Assembly: GCA_037043235.1 (NCBI GenBank)
Contig: JAWRVZ010000030.1
Location: 4,509,501 to 4,573,500, forward strand
Direction of reading: 5' to 3'
Length of the DNA stretch: 64,000 nt
Source: Rhodeus uyekii
Lineage: Eukaryota > Chordata > Actinopteri > Cypriniformes > Acheilognathidae
Positions 45,645 through 56,002 of the stretch are shown here, one piece after another; position 1 is the first letter of the stretch; each line of letters starts with the position of its first letter. Under the pieces are notes generated by a model. It made no database searches, was not told the DNA's origin, and saw nothing but the letters and a program-made list of their open reading frames with translations. The position numbers and the translations under genes were made by a program.

Positions 45645-46227
45645 AGCAGCTCCAAGCAGCTCTGGAACAGCTCTGGAACGGTCCTCCTGCTGTGCCTGAA
45701 CAAGGGCTTGGAAACAGCGCTCCTGATTTTCCCTCATTTCCAGGAGCGCCTGATGGTGTTGCTGGTGGAGTCCCGCAAGCGACTTGAATCACCTCTTCAA
45801 ATGGCGTGCCTGACGGAGTCTGCATAATGGCGGCGGCAGTCTTCTTCCTCCCGGGTTTCGGCACCAGTGTAACAAGGTTCGTTGTGAAGGAGGAAGAAGA
45901 AGACGGGGTCGGCTGTATTTAAGGCTCGGAGAGTTTTATTAACATCAAAATCATAAATAAACAACAACTGAAATGGCGCTCGTGATCCAAAAAGTCTCTG
46001 CTTTTCCAGCCTTAATGCCGCGCGTCGTCTCTCGCGCCCCGAGCCTCAGTTGCGATCTCTCTCTCCCTTCCTTTTGCTCCCGGACTGCTTTTATCCGGTC
46101 TCTCCATGCTACTTACTGTAACGAGACACAGGTGTATGTCATTGTGCACTTGACTCACTCACGCCCGCTCGTCTCCTGTCTCTCTCTCCTGCTGCAGCCG
46201 CCGCTGAACCACGCCTCCGTCGCCACA
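45645..46227 (-). mobile_element. Ty3/gypsy fragment: 5' LTR, tRNA-Phe primer site and start of gag
   Basis: On the minus strand the LTR spans 46227-45868 (TGTGGCGACGG to AACCTTGTTACA), with GGATAAAAGC (TATA) and AATAAAACTC. Next comes TGGTGCCGAAACCCGGGA (45866-45849), which is complementary to the 3' end of tRNA-Phe. Then a short gag-like reading (LLEMRENQERCFQALVQAQQ). The rest of the element is absent. Confidence 0.75.
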
Positions 46228-46236
46228 ATAATAATA

Positions 46237-47510
46237 CAGTGGAATCCGGTTATGTCGACGGCCTCGGGGGTTGCAAAAAAGCGTCAAGATAACCGTTTAT
46301 CAAGATAACCAACAGCCAATATGCCGATTTGTTTGATGAAACGATCGGCATGCTATAAAAATGTACATACACTGTATATGTTTGCTAACAACAAAAGGCA
46401 AATGTGCACCAACTAACAGCAGAGATTTACCAGTATACAGTAAAAAACACCTTCGATTCTCGATACAAACCTTTAATTACGTATATTCACCAACATTGCA
46501 AACACAATGATCGCTCAAAGCGTAAACACATTCGCTCATAACATATTCGTGAGGTCATCACGCTGCACTAGATTGCATACTTTCTTGCGTTCTGCCTGTC
46601 TAATGTGCTGTCTCAACAAATTCGGCTTCGTCCCGTCTTTTAATAACCGTGTTCTTCAATCCGCAGCAGCGCTGAGCAGATCTCACATCAGAACAGAAGC
46701 AGGGTGTGTGTTTATCTAAGCCTCATACTCATTGGTCTGTAACCGCTCGTCAATGTCAAAGTATTTGAGAAACCAATCAAATCAGAGAAGGCGGGCTTTG
46801 TGCACACAGCTGTGAGTGCTTGGGATAGGGATGCGGCAGCACTTGCTGCTCGTTAAGAAGCGTAAGAATGATATGTGCTTTCACTTCAGAGAGTGCGCTC
46901 CAAAAGTCTCCAATAACTTCAGATATAGTCATTTGATTTGTTGCTAGTCGCTTCTTTGAAAATGTGGTCTGAATACTTGCTAAATATAGCGACAAAGGCA
47001 CTAAGTTGACAACACTCTGTCTCCTCTCCACCAATAAGCTGGTGTGTGGTGAGCGTTCTGGCGCAATATGGCTGCCGTCGCATCATCCAGGTGGATGCTG
47101 CACATTGGTGGTGGTTGAAGAGATTCCCCCATACTATGTAAAGCGCTTTGAGCTCTGGAAAAGCGCTATATAAATGTAACATTTCTTCTTCTTCTTCTTC
47201 TTCAACACTGTCCGCAAGTTCTTCTGCAGGTGCGTGGCACCACTGGAGATTCACGTGCGATCCACGTGCAACGCAAACTCAGCGCATGCGCAGTGAACTA
47301 TGTACGATCTTAGTCACGAGATAACCATGTGAAGTAGCGAATTTCTCCCTCTTTTGTGCTCGAGATATCAAGGTTCGGCGACATAAAAGAATCGACGTAA
47401 CCGATGAGAAAATGCTAAGACAAATAGGGACTTTTGCAGTTCCACTTCAAAAACGTCGACATAATAGTATTGGCGAGTTAACCGAGAGTCAAGATAAGTG
47501 AACTCCACTG
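46237..47510 (+). mobile_element. pogo-like non-autonomous element, copy D, both ends present
   Basis: Starts CAGTGGAATCCGGTTATG and ends ...AGTGAACTCCACTG, an inverted pair, with TA on both sides (46235-46236, 47511-47512). It has no transposase. A tail-like insert with GCGCTATATAAATG and a CTT microsatellite lies at about 47081-47213. The next 130 bases after the element (47511-47640) are shared with copy E. Confidence 0.75.
47081..47213 (+). repeat. Short SINE/LINE-tail insert with (TTC)n
   Basis: GGATGCTGCACATTGGTGGT through AAGCGCTATATAAATGTAA and a run of TTC. The GCGCTATATAAA tail is shared with L2-type LINE 3' ends. Confidence 0.5.
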
Positions 47511-47640
47511 TATAATATTGTTATCTATTTCACAATTAATGCTTTAATCACAAAAATCTACACCATTATTTTCTTTTAATTTGTTCAATATTAATTTTTT
47601 TGCTACCAATTAATTCAAAAGCATATAATTCATGATACAT

Positions 47641-48080
47641 CGGATGTATCTTGATTGAGTTTTACAGTTCTGTATTGTGCAGTTTTCATATACATTATGT
47701 AACAAGCAGAACCAAAACTATTTACTTGTTAAATCTGTCCAAAGGATTATCAAAAGATGTGAAAATGATAAATGAACATATGACACTGTTTTTCTATCAA
47801 TCACGTTAAGGCACTTTTTTTTTTCGTATTCGCCCAAAACAGCAACAAACGTCACATCACTGAGAGGTTTACATGTTTTCAATTGTAAAATCATTTTTAA
47901 AATTGAATATTTGTTTCAAGATTTATATAACAAAAGACTTGTTGAAAGATTAAATCAACAGTTTTTTTTTTTTATTAAGCTAAAATAACCAGTAAAACAG
48001 ACTTTTATTACACTTCAATTTTTGTGCTCAGTCACAATGTTTAAATTATTGGTGACTGCAAAATTACATATGATCTCAGA
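47641..48080. other. Intergenic AT-rich sequence
   Basis: I see no exon, repeat end or RNA gene in this stretch. Confidence 0.35.
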
Positions 48081-48504
48081 TTAATAATTCACGGTGCCAA
48101 GTTGATGTCCAATCCGACACTTTCTCTGGCGTTTCCGTTCTTTCTCCTTGGCAATCAGGTAGACATTCCCAAAAAGATCAGGGAATTTAGTCGTCAGGTT
48201 GATTTTCATCTGTTTTACTGTGGAGAGAACGACACAAACAACACAATTATTGAAGAAACTCATCATTTCTTACAAATCTTTCATATTTCTTTCTTTCTGG
48301 CTGTTGATCATGTGTTACTTTATTTGTTCTCCTTGTGTTGTAAACACATTACCAGTCCTTTGTTAATTATCCTTCTAACTCACTAATGCTTATGTTGGTT
48401 GTGCATCAATACCTTTCATCAGTCCAGATGAAGGAGTGTGCAAGCGTTTGCTCCACAGTCGGTCTCTCCTCTGGAGTTTCATTGATCATCCACTCGACGA
48501 GATC
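48081..48504 (-). pseudogene. Remnant of an IRE1/RNase L-like kinase-KEN gene
   Basis: Two minus-strand pieces. One (48504-48413) reads DLVEWMINETPEERPTVEQT and on to FIWTDER, the C-terminal lobe end of an IRE1/RNase L-type kinase, and stops at a GT donor. The other (48217-48081) follows a CAG acceptor and reads MKINLTTKFPDLFGNVYLIA, similar to the end of a KEN nuclease domain (compare the TSRFP block of IRE1). The middle of KEN is missing, the exon phases disagree, and the upstream side of the kinase piece is a GAT microsatellite without an acceptor. I read it as a decayed copy; the family call rests on two short motifs. Confidence 0.45.
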
Positions 48505-49555
48505 CCTCCGTCATCATCATCATCTTCATCATCATCATCCAGAATTGGACCCTCAAATGAGACGCACAGGAAGGTAATTGGGGAAAAAAATGATTAATTG
48601 GAGCACAAAAAAGCTAAGAATTTCATAAACTGTTTTGCATCTTAAATCTTTTGTTCATTAAAGATGATTGTCTTAACTTTTAAACGAATCACATATGGCT
48701 GTGATGACGTCTTTCCAATCTCTCATGTTCTTGCTCAGACGTGGACCGGCTCTGATCTCTCTGGTTGGCGGCTTGAGTTCCTCGTCAGGACGGGTTGAAT
48801 TTTGGGCTTCGGGTCAATTCTCGAGCTCAAGCCCTCCATCACAGACAGCAAGTGTGTGATTTCCTATACGACGCAAAGGTTATATGAACTTATCAACTTC
48901 TAAATGAAGAGGTTCTTTTTAGAGGTTCTTTACAGCAGAACCGAATTCTGTTTACATCATTATTTCCTTGTTTATTACTTATACTTGCGAAAACATCATC
49001 AATGCAAATAAAACTATCCGGACATGAATACAAAAGATTTCTATGCTGCTGATGAGTAATTACTTTTAGCGCTTCTGAAAGCGTGTGCGAGAGAAAGCGG
49101 CGCTCACTCGCCATACGCTAATATTGATATTTTAATAATTGCCACGAATAGATGTGCGCGCGCACGCTACAGGATTTCAGGTGTGTGAGCACGAGTGATA
49201 TTGGGGCTGTGGAACCTAGGAGGAAGCTCCAGACTCTTTTAGTTCGGTCCAAAGCATTAATGCAGGCATACACAGAAATGTGGAACTTCGTTGACTTCTG
49301 TTATTGATCCGAACTCATGAAGATAACCGGATAACTCTGCCAGTCACACTCGCTTCACTCACGCGCATGACCCTATCCATTATGTCACCATTACATCACC
49401 TATGAACAACAAACCACTTTACCCACTCTAATACAAAATAAATCACAAAACAAATCTCACATTATAAATAGTGTGGAAGCTTGTTTCCGCCACGGAATAA
49501 AACTATTTAAAAGACACATTTAGTACGTTTCAAAGAAGTAGAGTACCAACATGTT
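48505..49555. other. Intergenic stretch with a GAT microsatellite and no clear gene
   Basis: A CAT/ATC microsatellite lies at about 48511-48540. Around 48700-48860 the minus strand gives short open readings, but without supporting splice sites. Nothing else is recognised. Confidence 0.35.
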
Positions 49556-49671
49556 TTATGCATTTTTATGCATCCGTCTTGGGCGGGTATTTTTGTAAAT
49601 GGGCATTTTTTTGTTTTGTTTTTTTGCTGTAGTTGGGCTGGAAATCGTCAGTCCAATCTGGCAACACTGGT
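49556..49671 (-). repeat. hAT MITE fragment (CAGTGTTGCCAGATTGG family)
   Basis: The right end AGTCCAATCTGGCAACACTG at about 49652-49671 matches, inverted, the left end of the complete MITE at 63067. The partner end is not clear here. A further bit (ATTGTTGCCAGATTGG) lies at about 55987-56002. Confidence 0.5.
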
Positions 49672-49985
49672 GAGTTACGGTGCGTGAGTTGTTATTATTC
49701 ACGAGTAAGTTGCTGAGTAAATAGTCGGAGTTATATGTGTTTGACAATAATAAATATATACAGTTCTGAGATACACGTTAAACGGTATATCGCCTTACAC
49801 CTAAAACGGTTGAAAAATAATATTCATGAATAAAAACTCTATACTCTATACTAAAGTATATCCTCTTCATTATTTTTCTTGTTTACAAAAATCACAGTCC
49901 AAGATACACAAGCACATTCACTGCCCTCTGCCCAATTAAACCCAGACACTTATGCAATTATAAGGTCTGCCTACACTCTAAAAAA

Positions 49986-50130
49986 ATGGTGCTATATAGC
50001 ACTAAAAGTGGTTCTTTGGCTCGTAATCATAGGGGAACCATTTTTAGTGCTATATAGCACCAAATGGTGCTACAAAGAACCATTATGAGGTGCCATATAG
50101 CAACATCTCAAATGATGGTGCTATATGGCA
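49986..50130. repeat. Palindromic repeat (TGGTGCTATATAGCAC units)
   Basis: TGGTGCTATATAGCAC at 49987 and its inverted counterpart GTGCTATATAGCACCA at about 50049, with further part-copies to 50130, form a hairpin-prone block, as in a common fish MITE. Confidence 0.55.
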
Positions 50131-50350
50131 ATGGTTCTTTGTTGGCTACAACCATGTAGCCATGGCTACAAACATACATGTTTCGTAAGAATACACTGCT
50201 CAAAAAAATAAAGGGAAACTTTTTTTTTTTTTTTTTGAGCAATCTTTGTGTTTGCATTGGAGAATATAATTAAAGGTTTGGGTCAAGAATCGAAGGTGGT
50301 TTTACATATGACTTTTGTTGTTAGCAAACATATACACAGTAGGCCTACAG

Positions 50351-51432
50351 CAGGGGTGTCAAACTCAAACCCAAAATCCCCAAAAAATTTTGGTCACGGG
50401 CCGAACAGGATAAACATTTATTGAAAACACTAAAACTAAACTTTTGAAACTTACCTTTTTTTAAATTAGATGTGAATAAAAACCGACAGAAATATTATTC
50501 TGGAATAAATTAACTTATACCTTAACTTAAAAATATAAAAATATTTAAATACTTTTTTTTAAAAATATATCCTGTCTAAATTATACAAGTTAGAAATAAA
50601 GTAAAAGTTAAAAGAACAAACATTCAAATTTCTTTACTCTTATGTCATTTTATATAAAACTTAAAAAGATTTATATATAAAAGATTTTGCTCTCCATAAA
50701 AATACATCCTGTCAAAATTATACAAATTCAAAATATGGACATGCTGCATAACAACCTGGAAATCTAAATAAACTTTTTGCTTTTCAGCAATAACAAATCA
50801 AATCATTCAGTTGAATTTGCTCTTGTGTCATTTGTCTTATAGTGCCGTCTTATTAAATTATTTAATTACTGCCACATTAGCTCCGCAAATGAGACACACG
50901 GGTATACTGGCAGTATGTCAGTAAACATATACCGTATTTTCCCGCATATAACCCATGGGTTATAGCAGATTTTACAAACTATATCACAATTTGTTTTACA
51001 CGTAATATTTCAATATATTTGTTACGTCCCTAAGGACGTAACGTTTTTTTTTTTTGCGCTGTATTTTCTTTCTGGCGCTTGTACTATCACTCTGACAGCT
51101 GGCGCTGATATGCTGTCTGACCTGTCAATCATGCAAGAAGACGTTCTGCCATGAGGGCGGGCTCTTCTCATCCGATGATCAACACCTGAATTTCGCGCAC
51201 AAGCACTGTGTACCGAGCCTGAACAGTTATGGATAATTGACAATAACAATCGCGCGGTACTAGCGCGAGCGCGAAGCATCATTAGCCACTTCCTGTTTAA
51301 TACAGGAAGTGTTCGGCGGGCCAGCTGGAGCGCGGGACATCTCGCGGGCCATTAATAAAATGCTCTCGCGGGCCGGACATAATTACACGCCGGGCCGGAT
51401 GTGGCCCGCGAGCCTTGAGTTTGACACCTATG
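50351..51432. mobile_element. hAT element, 1,082 bp, duplication GCCTACAG
   Basis: Left end CAGGGGTGTCAAACTCAA; right end TTGAGTTTGACACCTATG, an inverted pair with a worn last few bases. GCCTACAG flanks it at 50343-50350 and 51433-51440. It has no transposase. Part of it (about 51084-51245) matches sequence of the host pogo-like family. Confidence 0.88.
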
Positions 51433-52064
51433 GCCTACAGTGTATGTACATTTTTAGATGAATGCCTATCGCTTCATCAAAAACATTGGGGCAACACTTG
51501 TGTAAAAAGCCACCAAAAACTCAAGCATGTACAATCTCATTTAATAACTCACATGTACATCAATACATTTTCATTTTTCTTTCTTGAGAGTTGTTTTTGG
51601 CGCGCTGGCTGTTGGCTTCTCTTCCCCCATCACTCTGACAGCTGGCGCTGATAGGCTGTCTGACCTGTCAATCATGCAAGAAGACGTGATTGGCTGTGCT
51701 GCCATGAGGGCAGGCTCTTCTCATCTCATCCCACATGCTTTTCTTAAAGCGACGAGCTGCACAGTGCTGTGGGAGAGACTGCCTTTTCTTTTTCTTCTGA
51801 TTCTGACTTGTTTGTTTTTTTACTGTGTAAATTTCTCGCGCAAGGACTGTGTACCGAGCCTGAACAGTTTTGGATAATTGAAGTCATGCGAGCAACATTT
51901 GAAATTCGAAATGTAATTTTACACAAGAAAGTTCATCAATCAATGAACTTTCAATCAATTTACACAAAACCCGAAACTATATATGAGCGTGCGGATTATC
52001 TGCGTCTGCGGGTTATATGAGGGAAAATATATGTTAATATGTTATATGGGTTATCTCACTAAAC

Positions 52065-53307
52065 CAGGGGTATTGAATTAAAATTCTAAGAGGTCCAGTT
52101 AGAAAAAAAAATCAGCAACCAAAGGTCCGCAACATCACAATGACTAACTTGTGTTATCATTCAGTGCCACAGCCTAGAAGTTGTATGAAAATATGTAAGT
52201 AGCCTAGTCAAGAGACGACTGTCAAATAAAATGAAAGTACAAATTGAATAATATTTTAACAATATTTATTGTCATTTTATATACTGAGCTGTAGGGAAAT
52301 AATAAGTACTCTAATAATAAATGATCAATTTAAATAAAATAAAGGCTGCATTTAAAAATAAATTCAAAATAAATAAAACACAACAGAGAGCTTTTGAAAA
52401 ATGTGCATCTCAAAATAAAGTGCTTAATTTTAGAAAAAGGAAATAAAAAGTATAGCTTGAGTTTCCCTTTTACTTTTTAGTTAACTTCCTTTCACATCTT
52501 AAGTTTAAACACATTTTAACACATTAAACACGTCTTTGCTGATGATGCTGACATAGGTATTTGCTTGATTTTTACACACATGTCGTCTTTTTGTTTCCCC
52601 TCAAATAAGGTTTCAGCTACCGCACTCATGCACTCCTTGACAACCCCTCCATCAGTAAATGGTTTTTTATGTTTGCCCAAAATCCAAGCAACTTTAAGGG
52701 AACATTCGTTAGCACGTTGTTGGGCAGTGAATGAATGTGTTAGGATTCTGCTGGATCGATCATATTGGGCTTTTAGATCGTTTATTTTCTGTGCCCTCAG
52801 TGCGGATTTAAGTGGGTATGTTTGATCAAAGGATTTGTGCTTTGTCTCATAGTGGCGTTTCACATTGCCGCTTTTAATAATCGCGACAGTCTCTGAACAT
52901 ATGAGACATACCGGTTTCGAACTGCCCGTGGGAAGAATGAACATGTAAGAATCCGTCCATTCTTGATTAAAAGCTCTGTTTTTGCTGTCCACTTTTCTCT
53001 TTTTAGAGCACGCCATGTGAAACGTTGTCTCTCATTCGTCTCGTCTCGTCGTCTCTCCCTGTGTGTGTGTGTGTCTCTCTCTCTCGCTGTCTGACTCGAG
53101 TAGTATCACATGACATGATTTACAACGCATGCTATTGGTCTGTGAGTTTCCTGGGCCCCGCTAAACCAGTACCATAGATGCTAGAAAAGCTGCGCGGGTT
53201 AAAAAAGAAACGCTCCGACAAAAGTCAATAATTTATGGGTTATTGGTCCGGACAGAACGGCGGCTGGGTCCGGATCCGGACCGCGGTCCGCCTATTAGTG
53301 ACCTCTG
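52065..53307 (-). mobile_element. hAT element with BED-finger ORF, copy 1, duplication CACTAAAC
   Basis: Begins CAGGGGTATTGAATTAAA and ends TATTAGTGACCTCTG; CACTAAAC flanks it exactly (52057-52064, 53308-53315). It is 1,243 bp and inserted in pogo-like copy G. Apart from a 6-bp difference near its GC-rich end and few base changes it is the inverted copy of 53722-54970. Confidence 0.92.
52516..53016 (-). CDS. 166-aa NLS plus BED zinc finger protein of a hAT element (no catalytic domain), copy 1
   Basis: ATG at 53016 to stop at 52516. It starts with a basic KKRKV stretch at residues 5-9 (a likely nuclear localisation signal). A BED-type finger follows: C37-X2-C40, then H55 and H60 (CLICSETV...KRHYETKH). 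It resembles the N-terminal DNA-binding part of ZBED-like hAT transposases. The DDE/RNase H-like core and hATC dimer domain are absent from the whole 1.2-kb element. It differs from the copy at 54019 at residue 12 (Lys here, Glu there). Such a product could bind the element ends without cutting; that is inference. Confidence 0.82.
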   Translation of the reverse strand: MACSKKRKVDSKNRAFNQEWTDSYMFILPTGSSKPVCLICSETVAIIKSGNVKRHYETKHKSFDQTYPLKSALRAQKINDLKAQYDRSSRILTHSFTAQQRANECSLKVAWILGKHKKPFTDGGVVKECMSAVAETLFEGKQKDDMCVKIKQIPMSASSAKTCLMC

Positions 53308-53375
53308 CACTAAACGGCTATCTCTATGCTTTTTTGCAACCCCCGAGGCCGTCGACATAACCGAACTCCACTGTA

Positions 53376-53682
53376 AAAGGCCACTTAAGTGAGCAGTGCA
53401 CTCTCATGTCTGTTTCTTAACACACTTAAGTTCCCTTTTAAAAAGTGCACTGTAATATCAAATTAGAAAGTTTACTTTACATTTTAAGTATGTTTTAATA
53501 AGCTTTTGTCATGCTTTTCATAAGTAAATGTTAATTAATTTATTTTGGATTTATTTTGATGTGTTGACTAACATACTTAAGCACAAAGTACTTGATTATG
53601 ATTTTAACTGTTATATTTGATATTAAATGACAGATTTAAATGTAACATACTACATTTCAACTTCATCGTATATTTAAATTTA
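53376..53682. repeat. Remnant of an AAGTGCACTTAAGT-rich repeat
   Basis: Bases between the two hAT copies contain ACTTAAG, AAAAAGTGCACT and AAGTACTTGATTATG motifs that recur, inverted, at about 61380-62000. It is a worn DNA repeat of unknown class. Confidence 0.4.
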
Positions 53683-53721
53683 TGCATTTGGCAGACGCTT
53701 TTACCCATTGACATTCTAATC

Positions 53722-54970
53722 CAGAGGTCACTAATAGGCGGACCGCGGTCCGGATCCGGACCCAGCCGCCGTTCTGTCCGGACCCGGACCAATAACCCAT
53801 AAATTATTGACTTTTGTCGGAGCGTTTCTTTTTTAATCCGCGCAGCTTTTCTAGCATCTATGGTACTGGTTTAGCGGGGCCCAGGAAACTCACAGACCAA
53901 TAGCATGCGTTGTAAATCATGTCATGTGATACTACTCGAGTCAGACAGCGAGAGAGAGAGACACACACACACACAGGGAGAGACGACGAGACGAGACGAA
54001 TGAGAGACAACGTTTCACATGGCGTGCTCTAAAAAGAGAAAAGTGGACAGCGAAAACAGAGCTTTTAATCAAGAATGGACGGATTCTTACATGTTCATTC
54101 TTCCCACGGGCAGTTCGAAACCGGTATGTCTCATATGTTCAGAGACTGTCGCGATTATTAAAAGCGGCAATGTGAAACGCCACTATGAGACAAAGCACAA
54201 ATCCTTTGATCAAACATACCCACTTAAATCCGCACTGAGGGCACAGAAAATAAACGATCTAAAAGCCCAATATGATCGATCCAGCAGAATCCTAACACAT
54301 TCATTCACTGCCCAACAACGTGCTAACGAATGTTCCCTTAAAGTTGCTTGGATTTTGGGCAAACATAAAAAACCATTTACTGATGGAGGGGTTGTCAAGG
54401 AGTGCATGAGTGCGGTAGCTGAAACCTTATTTGAGGGGAAACAAAAAGACGACATGTGTGTAAAAATCAAGCAAATACCTATGTCAGCATCATCAGCAAA
54501 GACGTGTTTAATGTGTTAAAATGTGTTTAAACTTAAGATGTGAAAGGAAGTTAACTAAAAAGTAAAAGGGAAACTCAAGCTATACTTTTTATTTCCTTTT
54601 TCTAAAATTAAGCACTTTATTTTGAGATGCACATTTTTCAAAAGCTCTCTGTTGTGTTTTATTTATTTTGAATTTATTTTTAAATGCAGCCTTTATTTTA
54701 TTTAAATTGATCATTTATTATTAGAGTACTTATTATTTCCCTACAGCTCAGTATATAAAATGACAATAAATATTGTTAAAATATTATTCAATTTGTACTT
54801 TCATTTTATTTGACAGTCGTCTCTTGACTAGGCTACTTACATATTTTCATACAACTTCTAGGCTGTGGCACTGAATGATAACACAAGTTAGTCATTGTGA
54901 TGTTGCGGACCTTTGGTTGCTGATTTTTTTTTCTAACTGGACCTCTTAGAATTTTAATTCAATACCCCTG
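53722..54970 (+). mobile_element. hAT element with BED-finger ORF, copy 2, duplication TTCTAATC
   Basis: Begins CAGAGGTCACTAATAGG and ends TTCAATACCCCTG; TTCTAATC flanks it exactly (53714-53721, 54971-54978). Length 1,249 bp. Opposite orientation to copy 1, with 414 bases between them. Confidence 0.92.
54019..54519 (+). CDS. 166-aa NLS plus BED zinc finger protein of a hAT element, copy 2
   Basis: ATG at 54019 (MACSKKRKVDSENRAF) to stop at 54517-54519. Same layout as copy 1: KKRKV at 5-9, BED finger C37, C40, H55, H60, then about 100 residues of uncertain fold ending SAKTCLMC. Glu12 replaces Lys12 of copy 1. Each frame stops at the same place, so this short form moved as such and is not damage private to one copy. 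A GAGA/CA-rich stretch (53948-53988) lies just upstream. Confidence 0.82.
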   Translation: MACSKKRKVDSENRAFNQEWTDSYMFILPTGSSKPVCLICSETVAIIKSGNVKRHYETKHKSFDQTYPLKSALRAQKINDLKAQYDRSSRILTHSFTAQQRANECSLKVAWILGKHKKPFTDGGVVKECMSAVAETLFEGKQKDDMCVKIKQIPMSASSAKTCLMC

Positions 54971-55450
54971 TTCTAATCTGTTCATGCATTCCCTGGGAAT
55001 CAAACCCATGACATCGGTGTTGCAAGCACCGTGCTTACTATTTGAGCTACAGGAAAGCATTCATGACATATAATTATATTTTAAGTACATTTTAGACCAC
55101 TAATAATGAATTAGCCTGAAAATGAAATGTGTCTGAAAACATTACATTTTTATCCTCTCCAGAAGAAAGTATAACAAGCAGGCTAAAGTGTAATAGAGAC
55201 ACACAGAAATTGTTTCATGTAGCCCTATAGTATGAAAATTAGTGACTTTACGCTCTGTGCCGAGGCTTCGGAGCGTGTGTCGAGAAATCATGTAAGCTTT
55301 TAGTGAAGCGCGTATCGAGGCTCGTATCGGTTTAGACCGATGACGTCAGAGATGACGTCTGAAGTGGTTCAGTAGCGGTTTGAATCTTGCTGCAAAATGA
55401 TTGATCTTTTTTTTTATTGAAATTATCTTGCCAAACCAAATATTGGCCGA

Positions 55451-55645
55451 TTGGAGGATCCACTTCAGTACTGGGAGAGACAGAAAGTTATATCTCCACA
55501 TCTGTATAGGCTTGCAGTCAAGTGTTTATGTACCCGGCTTCATCTGTGCCTTGTGAAAGGGTGTTTTCAAAGGCAGGAGAAGTTGTCAAAAAAAGAAAAG
55601 AGAAATCGCCTTACCCCTAAAACGGTTGAAAAATAATTCAATTTT
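55451..55645 (+). pseudogene. hAT transposase C-terminal dimerisation (hATC) remnant
   Basis: Reads DPLQYWERQKVISPHLYRLA, then shifts, then KKEKRNRLTPKTVEK, the conserved hATC end of ZBED-like hAT transposases. The rest of the transposase is missing. A short related bit (CCTAAAACGGTTGAAAAATA) lies at about 49800. The AGGCTTCG-rich bases at about 55260-55330 and 55920-55980 may be its element ends. Confidence 0.7.
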
Positions 55646-56002
55646 ATTTTCATTTTATATTGTTTGAGTGGGTTTACTAAAACGGCAGCACATTATAGTT
55701 TCAGACAAATTACAAAAACACAGAAAATCCAACATTAGTTGGATATAGTCGATAGTCCCATACATTTCAAGCCAATACATTTATTACGAAGTTAAGTTAG
55801 TACAATCATTATATACCACAAGAAAATGAACAATATACATACACAATGCATCACACACCACATCTGTAATGTATCTGATTGTTTGATACTCTTTGGCCAC
55901 TAGATGGTTTTGTGAGCAAATGAGGCTTCGAGAAATGAACCCTTTTGTGAACCACTAGGGTGAAAAGGTTCAATGCTTCACGAGGCCATTGTTGCCAGAT
56001 TG

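Larger units (their letters stand above)
50229..53373 (+). mobile_element. pogo-like element, copy G (long variant), split by two hAT insertions
   Basis: The body (GAGCAATCTTTGTGTTTGCA at the left, GGCCGTCGACATAACC...CCACTG at the right, TA after) matches copy F at 62228-63692. One hAT (50351-51432) and another (52065-53307) lie within it, each with an 8-bp duplication, so this copy is older than both. It has no ORF. Confidence 0.65.
53683..55055 (-). repeat. tRNA-derived SINE split by hAT copy 2
   Basis: Minus-strand head at 55055-54979 reads TAGCTCAAATAG (A-box-like) and GGGTTTGATTCCC (B-box-like). The tail (TTTGGCAGACGCTTTTACCC) lies at about 53683-53713, on the far side of the hAT insertion 53722-54970. 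It is not a functional tRNA gene. Confidence 0.6.

Noticed and set aside
45849..45866. Apparent 3' end of a tRNA-Phe gene
   Set aside because: It is directly beside an LTR end in the position of a primer-binding site; no tRNA body is attached.
48700..48860. Possible further exon of the kinase-KEN remnant (reading like PDEELKPPTREIRAGPRLSK)
   Set aside because: The reading frame lacks clear splice sites and I could not match it to a known block of the family.
52565..52825. 86-codon frame opposite each BED-finger ORF (also at 54210-54470)
   Set aside because: It is present in both copies only because the copies are near identical, and it lies antisense to the better supported BED-finger ORF.
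54979..55055. tRNA-like A and B boxes on the minus strand
   Set aside because: The stretch lacks a cloverleaf end and has a SINE tail on the far side of the hAT insertion, so it is a SINE head and not a tRNA gene.
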